Source: Acidobacteriota bacterium (GTDB lineage: Bacteria; Acidobacteriota; Terriglobia; UBA7540). Taken from it: a DNA stretch of 20,418 nucleotides. This document shows, piece by piece, positions 6,452 through 15,198 of this stretch (the stretch's first letter is position 1; the number at the start of each line of letters is the position of its first letter). Under the pieces are notes generated by a model. The model was not told the DNA's origin, ran no database searches, and worked only from the letters and a program-made list of their open reading frames with translations. Where the stretch lies: the NCBI GenBank assembly GCA_021827245.1, contig JAKAWN010000071.1, positions 1-20,418 on the forward strand. The letters run 5' to 3'. Position numbers and translations under genes: made by a program.

Positions 6452-7858
6452 CTACACGTGCTGGTGAACGTCCCACTGCTTGTAATTTCCGAGAGCTTCG
6501 GCGATGGCGGCGCCGTAGCGGCTGAAGTTAACGGCCACATGATGCTCCCAGCCGTTCTTGCAGATGTAGTGCAGCAGGTCCTGCAGTCTTGCCACTTTCA
6601 GCACACCATATCCACCAAAGCTGGCAGGCCGGTCGTTCGTGGTTTCGCCTTCTCCCACGTACGCCCGCATGCACCCTTTCAGATCGTCGGTCGAAACCCG
6701 GCAGAAAGTGATCGGTCCCGTCTTCAGCTTGCCCACGACCGTCCCGTAAGTATTCTCTCGGCCCACCGAGCCAGCGATGATTTCCTGGAAGTCCATCTTG
6801 AAATCCTCAAAAAAGTGCTTCGGAAGATTGGAGCAATGGAAGATCACGCACTTGTCAGGGTCATCGCCGTAATTGTTGTTCCAGTCCACAATCGCGCTCG
6901 GCGTTCCCGACGCCAGTTGCAGCACGTACATGCCGATCATCCCGGTCATGTCCGTCTCGCAGGCGCTCGGCAGCAGGTTGTTTGACATCATGCTCATCAG
7001 CGTACAGGGAACCACGCCAAAGAATTCTTCCATCGCTGTCCAGCACTGGACGGACGTCCCCGCCAGTTCGTTTGCCGCCATCCATTCATCGACCACTACC
7101 CCGAACTTGGCCATCTTCACCAGCGACGCCTGTGGAATCCCGCCCGTCTGGACATAGCTGCCAATACTTTCAAGTTTTTCCTTCACCTTCTTGTTGTCGT
7201 CGCTGAGGCGCTGGATTCGTCCGAAGACTTCCGACAGATCCAGCGGTTCAACCGTAATCCCGGTGTGCTCCAGCAGCTTCTCGCTGAAGCGAACCGTGTT
7301 AAAGGCGGCCGGCCGCGCCCCCACCACACCCACGCGCAGGTTCTTCAGACCTTTCACAATCCGGCAAGTGGCCGCGAAGGACTTCAGATCATGCTTAAAC
7401 GCATCTGAGGAAGGAGACACCGTGTGGAGTGCTGTCAGTGTAAAGCGGATTCCGTATTGCCACAGGTTGTTGCAAACCGACATCTTCCCGCAGAAGCTGT
7501 CCCGGCGGCCACCCATCAGCATCTTGTCCGGTACGTCCGGGAAGGCCTGCACCAGCACCGGAACCTCCAGCCCGCTCATGCGGAGCGCGTTGGCTACGCC
7601 GCGCTCGTCGCCGAAATTGGGCAGGGTAACCAGAATCCCGTCGATCTCATTGGAATGTTGCTTGAACAGATCTGCGCACTTGCGCGCGTCCTGGAGTGTT
7701 TCCACCGCTCCGTGCTTGGTCTCCTGCGGCGTCAGGCAGATGGTACGGTAGCCCTCGGCTTCGAGCGTGCGCAGAATCTCCTCCCGCCCATCGCGCGCCA
7801 GAACGTCGGGGAAAAAGCCCCGGTTGCCTACAATCACTCCCAATGTTGTTTCGCTCAT
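6452..7858 (-). CDS. FucI/AraA-fold sugar isomerase, probable L-arabinose isomerase substitute
   Basis: A 468-residue protein of the L-fucose isomerase-like group (COG2407 type), not classical AraA. The four active-site positions of the fold are present: Glu264 (AANELAG), Glu301 (SACETDMTG), His341 (VIFHCSN) and the His pair 439-440 (GWEHHVAVNF). It also has the N-terminal Rossmann-like half with GVVGARPAAFNTVRFSEK. GAGGAGG at 7866-7872, seven bases before ATG 7858, fixes the start. It lies 77 bp after araD in the operon GH51-araB-araD-isomerase, which lacks araA. The natural inference is L-arabinose to L-ribulose conversion. L-fucose or D-arabinose isomerisation is possible, but AraB-type kinase and AraD-type epimerase partners argue against it. 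Confidence 0.8.
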   Translation of the reverse strand: MSETTLGVIVGNRGFFPDVLARDGREEILRTLEAEGYRTICLTPQETKHGAVETLQDARKCADLFKQHSNEIDGILVTLPNFGDERGVANALRMSGLEVPVLVQAFPDVPDKMLMGGRRDSFCGKMSVCNNLWQYGIRFTLTALHTVSPSSDAFKHDLKSFAATCRIVKGLKNLRVGVVGARPAAFNTVRFSEKLLEHTGITVEPLDLSEVFGRIQRLSDDNKKVKEKLESIGSYVQTGGIPQASLVKMAKFGVVVDEWMAANELAGTSVQCWTAMEEFFGVVPCTLMSMMSNNLLPSACETDMTGMIGMYVLQLASGTPSAIVDWNNNYGDDPDKCVIFHCSNLPKHFFEDFKMDFQEIIAGSVGRENTYGTVVGKLKTGPITFCRVSTDDLKGCMRAYVGEGETTNDRPASFGGYGVLKVARLQDLLHYICKNGWEHHVAVNFSRYGAAIAEALGNYKQWDVHQHV

Positions 7859-7935
7859 CTCACCACCTCCTCAACCTTCTCCCGTGAAGATCAATGCGGG
7901 CAAATCAGCCTGGACAGGAACCGCAAATCTCTCTC

Positions 7936-8604
7936 TCAAGGCTCTTTTCCGGGCTGGCCGTACGTCGTGTGATAACGATCGTACCACTTTCGAACTTCCT
8001 TCCGAAGGAGCGGCTTCGGCTTGCCCAGCAGAAGCGCCAGGTGGCACGTCTTGGCCACGTCCTCCAGCATTACCGCCGCCTTCAGCGCCGCTCGGGGCGT
8101 CGGCCCGAATGTGAAAACGCCATGCTGCGCCAGGAGCACCGCCGGCGCCCTTCCCATATGTTTGAGGACTCCTTCTCCGATGTGGTCGCCCTGATTGTCC
8201 GTGTAAGGCACGCACGGGATCTCGGCGCCGAATTCGTCCGCGATCGCCGTCAGATATACCGGTATCGGCCGCCCCAGCAGCGCAAAGCTGGTGGCGTAAT
8301 TCGAATGCGTGTGGATCACGCCTCCGATCTCTGGCCTGTGGTTATAAAGATACAAATGGTGGGGCAGGTCTACCGAAGGGTTCCACTTGCCGCTGACTTT
8401 GCGTCCCTCGAGGTCGGTCACAACAAGGTCCTGGGGCTTCAGTTTATCGTAATCCATCCCGCTCGGCTTGATCACCACCAGTCCGCGCTTGCGGTCAACC
8501 CCGCTTGCGTTGCCGCTGTGCATTGTCACCAGACCCGCCCTGTAAATCCCCAGGTTCGCTTCCCACACTTCCCGGCGGAGTTGTTCCGGGACATTCATCC
8601 TCAA
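7936..8604 (-). CDS. araD: L-ribulose-5-phosphate 4-epimerase
   Basis: A 222-residue class II aldolase-fold enzyme converting L-ribulose-5-phosphate to D-xylulose-5-phosphate in the cytoplasm. Visible are VTMHSGNASGVDRKRG (residues 26-41), VIKPSGMDY, Asp79 in PSVDLPHH, the zinc ligands His98 and His100 in VIHTHSNYA, His161 in LLAQHGVF, and the C-terminal WYDRYHTTYGQ typical of AraD rather than FucA. The start overlaps the araB stop by four bases (ATGA), so the two are translationally coupled. It is slightly shorter than E. coli AraD (231 residues). Confidence 0.92.
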   Translation of the reverse strand: MRMNVPEQLRREVWEANLGIYRAGLVTMHSGNASGVDRKRGLVVIKPSGMDYDKLKPQDLVVTDLEGRKVSGKWNPSVDLPHHLYLYNHRPEIGGVIHTHSNYATSFALLGRPIPVYLTAIADEFGAEIPCVPYTDNQGDHIGEGVLKHMGRAPAVLLAQHGVFTFGPTPRAALKAAVMLEDVAKTCHLALLLGKPKPLLRKEVRKWYDRYHTTYGQPGKEP

Positions 8605-10304
8605 CCTCTTCCCAGTTGCTCGGCTTGTAGGGCCTTCAGCCTTTTCATCACATCATTCGCTCCACGGCCGAAATAGTCGTGCAGCGCTTGGTACTCCCCG
8701 AAAAGCCTGGTGTAGATTTCATGATTCTTCTTTTGTGGCCGGTAAGAATTCTTCTGAACCTGGCCCATCTTTTTAGCGGCTGCGAAGATTGTATCGTAGC
8801 CCCCTGCTGCGCGCCCTGCCGCCACGGCTCCGTGCATGGCCGAACCCAGCGCCGGGCAGGTCAGCATCTGCCGGGCGATCTTGATCTCGCGGCCCGTGAC
8901 ATCCGCGTAAATCTGCATCAGCAGCTTGTTCTTTTCCGGCAACCCTCCGCAGGCTACCAGGTTTCGGACTGTCACCCCCCTCGACTCGAAAGCCTCGATA
9001 ATCTGCCGCGTGCCAAAGGCTGTTGCCTCAATCAGCGCCCGGTAAATCTCTTCCGGCCTGGTCGCCAGCCGCAACCCCAACAGTACCCCCGTCAGGTCTG
9101 CATCCACGAGTACCGACCGGTTGCCGTTCCACCAGTCGAGTGCCAGAAGCCCGGAAGCACCAGGCTTGAGAGCAGCCGCCTGCTTTTCAAGCATGTCAGG
9201 CAGCGGTACTTTCTTCCGCCGCGCCTCGCGATAGACTGACTCGTGCACGCCGTTTTCAAAGAACCATGCGAAGATATCTCCCACCGCTGACTGGCCCGCC
9301 TCGAATCCCCAAAGCCCCGGCACCACGCCATCCTCGACGACGCCGCACATTCCTTCCACCATTCGCCGCTCTGATCCCAGCAGAATGTGGCAGATCGACG
9401 TGCCCATGATCATCACCATCGAGCCCGGTTCGGCCACCCCGCAGGCCGGCACCGAGACGTGCGCGTCCACGTTCCCAATCGAAACCGGCGTTCCTTCCCG
9501 GAGCCCGGTCTTCTGCGCCCACTCGACCGTCAGACCCCCAGCCCGCGACCCAAGCGGATAGTAGTCCTCGGGAACCTTCGTGCCAATCACATTTTCCAGG
9601 GAAGGATGGAGCGCCCGGAAAAAGTCTGGCGACGGAAGTCCTTTGCCCTTCACCCACATGGCCTTGTAGCCCGCCGTGCAGGTGTTGCGTTTCTCCTCAC
9701 CTGTCAACTGCCACACAATCCAGTCCGCAGCTTCGATAAATCGATCTGTCGCGCCGTATATCTGAGGCGCTTCATTGATGATTTGGAGCAGCTTCGAAAA
9801 AAACCATTCAGACGAATATTTCCCTCCGTAGATGCGGATGAATTCTTCGTTCCGCTCTCTCCCCACTTCGTTGATCCGGTCCGCTTCAGGTTGCGCCGCA
9901 TGATGCTTCCAAAGCTTCACCCAGGCGTGAGGATGCTTGCGAAATTTGGGCAGAAAGCAGAGCGGCGTCCCGTCCGCCTTCACCGGAAGCGGGCTCGAGG
10001 CGGTAAAGTCCGTACCCAGCCCGATCACCTGTTCGGCCTTGACCCCGGCTGCCTTCAGCGCTTTCGGAACTCCCCTTTCCACCACTCGAAGGTAGTCGCG
10101 CGGGTTCTGCAACGCCCAGTCGGGCTCTAGTTTCGGCCCCCCCGGAAGTCTTGAATCGATCACCCCGTCCGGATAAGGTACGATGACACTTGACACGAGT
10201 TCCCCGTCCCTTACGCGGACCACCACGGCCCGGCCTGACTCCGTCCCGTAATCAATCCCCACCGCAAATCGATCTGTGGGCTTTGAAGATGTCCGTTCCG
10301 CCAT
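8601..10304 (-). CDS. araB: Ribulokinase
   Basis: A 567-residue FGGY-family kinase, the same length class as E. coli AraB, phosphorylating L-ribulose at O5 with ATP. N-terminal landmarks are VGIDYGTESGRAVVV, IGLGTDFTASSPLPV (residues 94-108) and GGKYSSEWFFSK (160-171). The catalytic base region is GNVDAHV with Asp280; ATP-side motifs are MGTSICH (300-306), EAGQSAVGD and VACGGLPEKN. ATG 10304 is preceded by GAGGAGG about 11 bases upstream. It is the second gene of the operon, 94 bp after the GH51 stop, and overlaps araD by four bases. The YSSEWF and AGQSA segments separate it from xylulose and glycerol kinases. Confidence 0.93.
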   Translation of the reverse strand: MAERTSSKPTDRFAVGIDYGTESGRAVVVRVRDGELVSSVIVPYPDGVIDSRLPGGPKLEPDWALQNPRDYLRVVERGVPKALKAAGVKAEQVIGLGTDFTASSPLPVKADGTPLCFLPKFRKHPHAWVKLWKHHAAQPEADRINEVGRERNEEFIRIYGGKYSSEWFFSKLLQIINEAPQIYGATDRFIEAADWIVWQLTGEEKRNTCTAGYKAMWVKGKGLPSPDFFRALHPSLENVIGTKVPEDYYPLGSRAGGLTVEWAQKTGLREGTPVSIGNVDAHVSVPACGVAEPGSMVMIMGTSICHILLGSERRMVEGMCGVVEDGVVPGLWGFEAGQSAVGDIFAWFFENGVHESVYREARRKKVPLPDMLEKQAAALKPGASGLLALDWWNGNRSVLVDADLTGVLLGLRLATRPEEIYRALIEATAFGTRQIIEAFESRGVTVRNLVACGGLPEKNKLLMQIYADVTGREIKIARQMLTCPALGSAMHGAVAAGRAAGGYDTIFAAAKKMGQVQKNSYRPQKKNHEIYTRLFGEYQALHDYFGRGANDVMKRLKALQAEQLGRG

Positions 10305-10398
10305 CTTGCAACCCGCCTCCTCGTTTCTTGCTGCCCGGTTCTGATGAATGATGTTACCGCTGCTTTAAACGGCCTTAGCCACTGGCTGGCTTCCGGTG

Positions 10399-12012
10399 TC
10401 AGGCCGTCTCAAACACCAACACGCTGTACGATTTCGCCGGAACCTCCAACGTCATCCGTGACCCGACCGTTGTGGGTAGTTCAAGCCGCTTCGGGACCAC
10501 CTTCCCGGGCTCGGCAAAAGTGTTCGACGCCTTCAGGTCCGGCCCCGTCAACACTTGGGATACTTTCACCTTCTTGGGAACTCCAGTGCGCCAGCTTAAC
10601 TCCATTTGGCGAAACTTGTCCAAATCTCGGTTCAGCACGAGCAGAGTTGTTTCATTGTTCTCGCGGTCCCGCGTCGCCACCACGTCCAGATACGGAACTT
10701 GGCCCAGATTCTCAACGACGTATGTCGGTGATTCAACCACCAGGTTGATCGCCTCACCACGGCAATGGTGCAAGGCCCAGGCATACGGGTAATAAATCGT
10801 CTGCCGCAGCACGCTCGTCCGGTTAGTCACCAGCGGCGCAATCACGTTCACCAATTGCGCCAGGCAGGCAATTCGAACGCGGTTCGAGTGCCGCAGCAGC
10901 GTGTTCAGGCAACCCCCGATCAGCAGCGCGTCTTCCAGGTTGTAAACTTCCTCCAACAGGTGCGGCGCCTCCTGCTTTTGTCCGTCGCCATTGCGTGCGC
11001 GGTACCATACGTTCCATTCGTCAAACGACAGGTGAAGCCGTTTGCCGGTTCTCAACCGCCCGCGCACTATGTCGCACACCGCAGCGACCTCCTCGATCTG
11101 CCGGTCCATAGTCAAATTCAGGGCCAGATAGTGCCGCGGGTCTCCATTCGTCTCCGTGGTGTTATTGAAGTAGCGGTGCAGCGAGATCGCATCCACGACG
11201 TCATAACACTGTTCCAGCACTTGGCGGTCCCACTCCAGATAGGTCGGCATAAAGGGATTACTCGATCCACAGACCACCAGAAACAGCGACGGATCGATGA
11301 CCCTCATCTGTCGTGCCGCATCAGCGGCCTTCAGTCCATATTCGATTGCAGTCGAGTGTCCGATCTGCCACGGCCCATCCATCTCATTGCCCAGGCACCA
11401 GTGCTTCACTCCATAAGGCTCTTCATGACCGTATTTCCGGCGCAGGTCGCTCCACTTTGTCCCTTTCGCCAGATTGCAGTATTCCACCAGATCGCCCGCC
11501 TGCTTAGCCGTCCCCGAACCCAGGTTCACGGCCATCAACGGCTTGGTCTGCGCCTTCCGGCACCACGCCATATATTCGGCGGTTCCAAACTGGTTCGTCT
11601 CAATTGTGTCCCACGCACGGTCCAGCACTATTGGGCGGTCCTTCTTTGGCCCCACTCCATCCAGCCAGTTGTAGCCCGAAACAAAGTTCCCGCCTGGGTA
11701 CCGGATCAACGGTACCCCCAGGCCGCGAATCTGCGCCAGCACGTCTTTCCGGAATCCTTCAGCGTCAGCTTCCGGCGAGCCCGGATCGTATATCCCCCCG
11801 TAAATCGCTCGGCCCAGGTGTTCCAGAAACGAGCCAAAGATGTTCCTGTCCAGCTTCGCCAGGGAATGCGAAGGATCAATGAGAACCCGCGCTTCCGATG
11901 GCCCCGCTGCCGCCTGGGCGGCACTCGTGCCCCCCAACGCGTTCCCAGCCAGCGACGCCAGCCCGGCCGCTGAGGCCCGTGATATAAAATCCCTCCTATT
12001 GACACCCGACAC
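10399..12012 (-). CDS. abfA: GH51 alpha-L-arabinofuranosidase with Tat leader
   Basis: A 537-residue retaining exo-arabinofuranosidase that would release terminal alpha-L-arabinofuranose from arabinan, arabinoxylan or their oligomers. Residues 6-36 ([19 protein letters not shown]) form a twin-arginine leader. The catalytic domain begins near residue 43 with [20 protein letters not shown] and [15 protein letters not shown]. The acid/base is Glu210 in [11 protein letters not shown]; the nucleophile is Glu332 in [11 protein letters not shown]. The C-terminal beta domain ends in the family-typical [12 protein letters not shown]. The start is GTG 12012 with GAGGAGG at 12020-12026, seven bases upstream. 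It heads the operon with araB, araD and the isomerase, so substrate release and catabolism are co-expressed. An export leader on GH51 suggests periplasmic action. Confidence 0.94.
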   Translation of the reverse strand: MSGVNRRDFISRASAAGLASLAGNALGGTSAAQAAAGPSEARVLIDPSHSLAKLDRNIFGSFLEHLGRAIYGGIYDPGSPEADAEGFRKDVLAQIRGLGVPLIRYPGGNFVSGYNWLDGVGPKKDRPIVLDRAWDTIETNQFGTAEYMAWCRKAQTKPLMAVNLGSGTAKQAGDLVEYCNLAKGTKWSDLRRKYGHEEPYGVKHWCLGNEMDGPWQIGHSTAIEYGLKAADAARQMRVIDPSLFLVVCGSSNPFMPTYLEWDRQVLEQCYDVVDAISLHRYFNNTTETNGDPRHYLALNLTMDRQIEEVAAVCDIVRGRLRTGKRLHLSFDEWNVWYRARNGDGQKQEAPHLLEEVYNLEDALLIGGCLNTLLRHSNRVRIACLAQLVNVIAPLVTNRTSVLRQTIYYPYAWALHHCRGEAINLVVESPTYVVENLGQVPYLDVVATRDRENNETTLLVLNRDLDKFRQMELSWRTGVPKKVKVSQVLTGPDLKASNTFAEPGKVVPKRLELPTTVGSRMTLEVPAKSYSVLVFETA

Positions 12013-12294
12013 GAAAGGCCCTCCTCATGCCAGAAATTCCAAGCGCTTGACTTTCCCGCCATGTCATGGACGTGGCGAAGGAATGTCAAGATGGAAAGCG
12101 CTCTCTATAATACAACGGCCCTTGGCCAAAACTCGTCAGTGTTTCTTGATTTCATCCCGAATGGCGGCTTCGAGAATGATAAGATTGTTCGCTGGATGGT
12201 TTGCATATTGCTCCGCCTCGGCACAGGGAAACCGGCAAAGCCGAGCAACCTTGCCTTCTTGCTTCAATTAACCTCAGATGGGGGAAAACCCATA
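12013..12294. promoter_or_regulatory. Divergent regulatory region between the arabinose operon and GH15 gene
   Basis: This 282-bp region carries signals for both directions. For the minus strand there is a consensus TTGACA (12084-12089) with a weak TGACAT 17 bases on (12061-12066). For the plus strand there is a perfect TATAAT (12106-12111) without a clear -35. Two dyads resemble LacI-family operators: CAAGCGCTTG (12040-12049, perfect 10 bp) and GAAAGCGCTCTC (12095-12104, core AGCGCT). Their centres are 55 bp apart. The first would sit just after the predicted minus-strand start site. Confidence 0.45.
12061..12089 (-). promoter_or_regulatory. Candidate promoter of the GH51-araBD-isomerase operon
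   Basis: TTGACA (12084-12089), 17-base spacer, TGACAT (12061-12066) on the minus strand, about 50 bases before the GTG start. The -35 is perfect; the -10 matches only three of six positions, as is common for activated or repressible promoters. Confidence 0.35.
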
Positions 12295-14166
12295 ATGGGC
12301 TACCAACCGATCGAAAACTACGGCGTCGTTGGCGACCTGCACACCGTCGCCCTGGTCGGAATGAACGGGTCGATCGACTGGCTCTGCCTCCCGAGTTTTG
12401 ATTCTCCCAGCGTCTTCGCCGCGATGCTGGACGACGAGAAGGGCGGCCGTTTCCAGATAGCTCCAACGATTGACGGGATAACCTTCAAACAGCTCTACTG
12501 GCCGGAAACGAACGTTCTGGTAACGCGATTTCTGTCACCCGGAGGTGTGGGTGAAATCACAGACTACATGCCGATCGACGATAAAAGGCAGGAGGGCGGT
12601 GGCCATCAATTAATTCGACGTGTGAAAGTAGTGCGAGGGTCCATGCCTTTTCGGATGGTGTGCCAGCCCGCTTTCAACTTTGCGCGCGACGAACACAAGG
12701 TGCGCATCCTCTCCGAAGGAGCATGTTTCGAATCATCAGCGTTGCGTCTCGGCCTTGCAACAGAAGTCCCTCTCAAGGAGAGCCGCAAAGGAGGCGTGAG
12801 CGCGGAATTCAATCTCCGAGAGGAGGAGAACGCCATTTTCCTGCTTCAGGCAATGCCACCGGGCTCAGACTGTGGGACCCCCGTCGCCGAGTCCCGCGAG
12901 GACGAACTTTTCCAGAGAACTGTCAACTATTGGCGCCGATGGCTCTCCAACTGCCGTTACAAAGGCCGATGGCGTGAAACGGTTTATCGCTCCGCCCTGG
13001 TTCTGAAGTTGCTCACCTATCAGCCGACGGGGGCCATCGTCGCGGCGCCCACCTGCAGCCTTCCGGAGCAGATCGGCGGCGAGCGCAACTGGGACTATCG
13101 CTACACCTGGATTCGGGATGCCGCGTTTGCGCTTTACGCCCTGATGCGGCTTGGCTTCACCGACGAAGCAGCCAAATTTATGCAATGGCTGGAAGCGCGC
13201 TGCCACGAACGTCGCGAAGACGGTTCACTCCAAATCATGTACGGCATTGACGGCCGGCATGAATTGGGGGAGATCACCTTGAGCCATCTGGAGGGCTACA
13301 AAAGATCTCGGCCGGTCCGCGTTGGGAATGCTGCTTCCAACCAACTGCAACTGGATATTTACGGCGAACTGATGGATTCTGTCTATCTCTACAACAAGTA
13401 CGGCAGCCCCATCTCTTACGAGCTCTGGACCGCACTCCGTGAGTTGCTGAACTGGGTCTGCAACAACTGGAAACAAACTGATGACGGCGTTTGGGAAGTC
13501 CGAGGCGGCCGCAGACATTTTGTCTATTCGAAAGTCATGTGCTGGGTCGCACTTGACCGCGGCATTCGCCTGGCCGATAAACGCTCATTTCCCGCGGACC
13601 GGGAGCGCTGGCTGAAAACGCGTGATGCCATCTACGAGGAAGTCCTTGACAAGGGTTGGAACGCCAGCCGGCAGTCTTTCGTGCAGTATTACGGCTGCAA
13701 CTGTCTTGATGCGTCCAGTTTGATCATGCCTCTGGTCTTCTTCATGTCGCCCACCGATCCTCGCATGCTGAAGACCATCGACGCCATCAACCGCCCTCCC
13801 GACAAGGGTGGTCTGGTATCGAACAGCCTGGCCTATCGATACAACACCGAAGCCAGCGTCGACGGCCTGCGGGGAAACGAAGGCACATTCAACATGTGCA
13901 CCTTCTGGCTGGTAGAGGCCTTGACGCGGGCTGGGCGGGTTGACAAGCGCCGACTCGACCAGGCTGTCCTGATCTTTGACAAAATGTTAAGCTACGCGAA
14001 CCACCTGGGCTTGTATGCCGAGGAGACAGGTCCCTGTGCCGAAGGCCTGGGGAATTTCCCGCAGGCTTTCACCCATGTCGCCTTGATCAGCGCCGCCTTC
14101 AACCTGGACCGGGCTTTGAGCTCGAGTGATGCTCAATGGCCAGGACTGGCCGTGGCCCCGTGGTGA
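12295..14166 (+). CDS. GH15 family glucoamylase/trehalase-like glycosidase
   Basis: A 623-residue inverting alpha-glucosidase-type enzyme of the bacterial GH15 group (COG3387), which contains glucodextranase/glucoamylase-like enzymes and trehalases. The N-terminal domain starts [31 protein letters not shown], always at the very start in this family. That is why I choose ATG 12295 with GGGGGA nine bases upstream, although the frame is open 78 codons earlier. The (alpha/alpha)6 barrel has [20 protein letters not shown] (262-281), the likely general acid Glu401 in [10 protein letters not shown] and the likely general base Glu529 in [14 protein letters not shown]. There is no signal peptide, so it should act in the cytoplasm on maltodextrins or trehalose. 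It is divergent from the arabinose operon; the substrate cannot be settled from sequence alone. Confidence 0.92.
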   Translation: MGYQPIENYGVVGDLHTVALVGMNGSIDWLCLPSFDSPSVFAAMLDDEKGGRFQIAPTIDGITFKQLYWPETNVLVTRFLSPGGVGEITDYMPIDDKRQEGGGHQLIRRVKVVRGSMPFRMVCQPAFNFARDEHKVRILSEGACFESSALRLGLATEVPLKESRKGGVSAEFNLREEENAIFLLQAMPPGSDCGTPVAESREDELFQRTVNYWRRWLSNCRYKGRWRETVYRSALVLKLLTYQPTGAIVAAPTCSLPEQIGGERNWDYRYTWIRDAAFALYALMRLGFTDEAAKFMQWLEARCHERREDGSLQIMYGIDGRHELGEITLSHLEGYKRSRPVRVGNAASNQLQLDIYGELMDSVYLYNKYGSPISYELWTALRELLNWVCNNWKQTDDGVWEVRGGRRHFVYSKVMCWVALDRGIRLADKRSFPADRERWLKTRDAIYEEVLDKGWNASRQSFVQYYGCNCLDASSLIMPLVFFMSPTDPRMLKTIDAINRPPDKGGLVSNSLAYRYNTEASVDGLRGNEGTFNMCTFWLVEALTRAGRVDKRRLDQAVLIFDKMLSYANHLGLYAEETGPCAEGLGNFPQAFTHVALISAAFNLDRALSSSDAQWPGLAVAPW

Positions 14167-14294
14167 TCGCTGCCGACGGAATTGGCCATGCATGAAACTA
14201 AAGTCGAGAGTTTCTCGCCTTGTACGTCAAAACGCCGGTTCGACCGCCGCAAAACACCCCGGCGCCCCGTGCGAAGAACTTCCACCACCGCGAC

Positions 14295-14337
14295 GGGAAT
14301 ACCCCGAGAATAAGAGTCGCTATTCCGGGGGATTCCC
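14295..14337. repeat. Long imperfect hairpin between convergent genes
   Basis: The left arm GGGAAT-a-CCCCG-a-GAATA (14295-14312) pairs with TATTC-CGGGG-g-ATTCCC (14321-14337): 16 pairs, one A/G mismatch, one bulged A and an 8-base loop. It lies 129 bp after the GH15 stop and 109 bp after the HU stop on the other strand. No T-run follows on either strand. It could serve as a bidirectional transcript end or be a REP-like element. Confidence 0.55.
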
Positions 14338-14445
14338 ACGCTCGCACCATTTCTTCAGGCCAGCCTGCTGAGCGATCAGACGCACCGACGCTTCCACACT
14401 CCGACGAGTCAACTCGCTCGAAGACCTTCCGATTCCATCAATGTG

Positions 14446-14745
14446 CTATTTCTTTTTGGGTGGGACAACAGCGTCCTTAAACGCTTTCGCCAAGCGAAAC
14501 TTGACCACAGTCTTGGCTGGAATCTTGATGGGTGCGCCGGTTTGAGGGTTGCGACCCGTGCGTTCCTTGCGATGGGCCTTGACGGCCTTGCCGAGCCCTG
14601 GAACCACGAACTGCCCGCCACTCTTGCATTCCTTGGTGGCCAAGGTCACGAGTTCTTCAAGCACTGCAGCCGTGGCCTTTTTCTGAAGCCCGACTTTGTC
14701 AGCCAGATGGGATACCACCTGGGATTTGGTCATCACTTTTGCCAT
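14446..14745 (-). CDS. hup: HU-family DNA-binding protein
   Basis: A 99-residue basic histone-like protein that dimerises and bends DNA in the nucleoid. It has the N-terminal helical part (MTKSQVVSHLADKVGLQKK), FVVPGLGKAVKAHRKERTGRNPQTG in the beta-arm region, the arm tip IKIPAKTVVKFRLAKAFKDAV, and a short lysine-rich tail (PPKKK). ERTGRNPQTG is the HU/IHF signature. The tail and the extra N-terminal residues (MAKVM) make it slightly longer than E. coli HU (90). ATG 14745 has a GGAGAGGAGT site upstream. It is monocistronic, facing the GH15 gene. Confidence 0.95.
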   Translation of the reverse strand: MAKVMTKSQVVSHLADKVGLQKKATAAVLEELVTLATKECKSGGQFVVPGLGKAVKAHRKERTGRNPQTGAPIKIPAKTVVKFRLAKAFKDAVVPPKKK

Positions 14746-14805
14746 TTGCTACTCCTCTCCTGAAGTTTAGATATTGGGAATCCCTTTTGTTGACCGAAAT
14801 GCGAA

Positions 14806-14834
14806 ACTCTAAGCAATAACTCTGCAACTGTCAA
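14806..14834 (-). promoter_or_regulatory. sigma70-like promoter of the HU gene
   Basis: Minus strand: perfect TTGACA (14829-14834), 17-base spacer, TAGAGT (14806-14811, four of six to TATAAT). It lies about 60 bases before the HU start codon. Confidence 0.65.
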
Positions 14835-15117
14835 GCCATTTGAATTACCACGCCTGGACTGTACTTGTTAACATTATGCCTGCCTTGTCAAGGGCTCTTG
14901 ATAATTCTTACAACGGGGCATGGACAGATATTTACTTTTATACACAGCTTTTGGATTTTACACGAAAGAGATTTTCTTGCGCTAACACGCGATATCCATC
15001 TGGTCTCTTAATATGCAAGGTAATGGAGATGCTGGAAGTCGGTGAGGGGTCCCGAGCTTCCACAACACGCGGCAGGCTTTTCTTCCTCCGTTCGCAGGCG
15101 TCATGCCGCGCCGTAAC

Positions 15118-15146
15118 TTGACTTCCGCGGCCTTCGGTACTATATC
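15118..15146 (+). promoter_or_regulatory. sigma70-like promoter of the 248-residue secreted protein gene
   Basis: TTGACT (15118-15123), 17-base spacer, TATATC (15141-15146), about 50 bases before the ATG. Both hexamers are close to consensus with ideal spacing. Confidence 0.6.
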
Positions 15147-15198
15147 TAGGTGCAGAAGGGGATTGCATGCAGCCTGGAAGGGTCTTAAGGGGGTGCCT

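Larger units (their letters stand above)
14746..15198. other. 453-bp divergent spacer between HU and a secreted-protein gene
   Basis: It contains the two promoters listed separately: one for HU on the minus strand and one for the 248-residue protein on the plus strand. The centre (about 14850-14960) is markedly AT-richer than the surrounding genes. No gene or further repeat was recognised in it. Confidence 0.6.

Noticed and set aside
10765..11973. Long plus-strand open frame of 402 codons
   Set aside because: It is antisense to the GH51 gene and arises from its GC-rich codon use; no domain or ribosome site is seen.
12061..12294. 78-codon upstream extension of the GH15 frame
   Set aside because: The family N-terminus begins at [10 protein letters not shown] (12295), which has its own ribosome site. 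The extension contains promoter-like sequence and no domain.
14863..14891. Second TTGACA (14886-14891, minus strand) as another HU promoter
   Set aside because: The hexamer 17 bases downstream (ACAAGT) is a poor -10, and the closer TTGACA-N17-TAGAGT pair is better placed.
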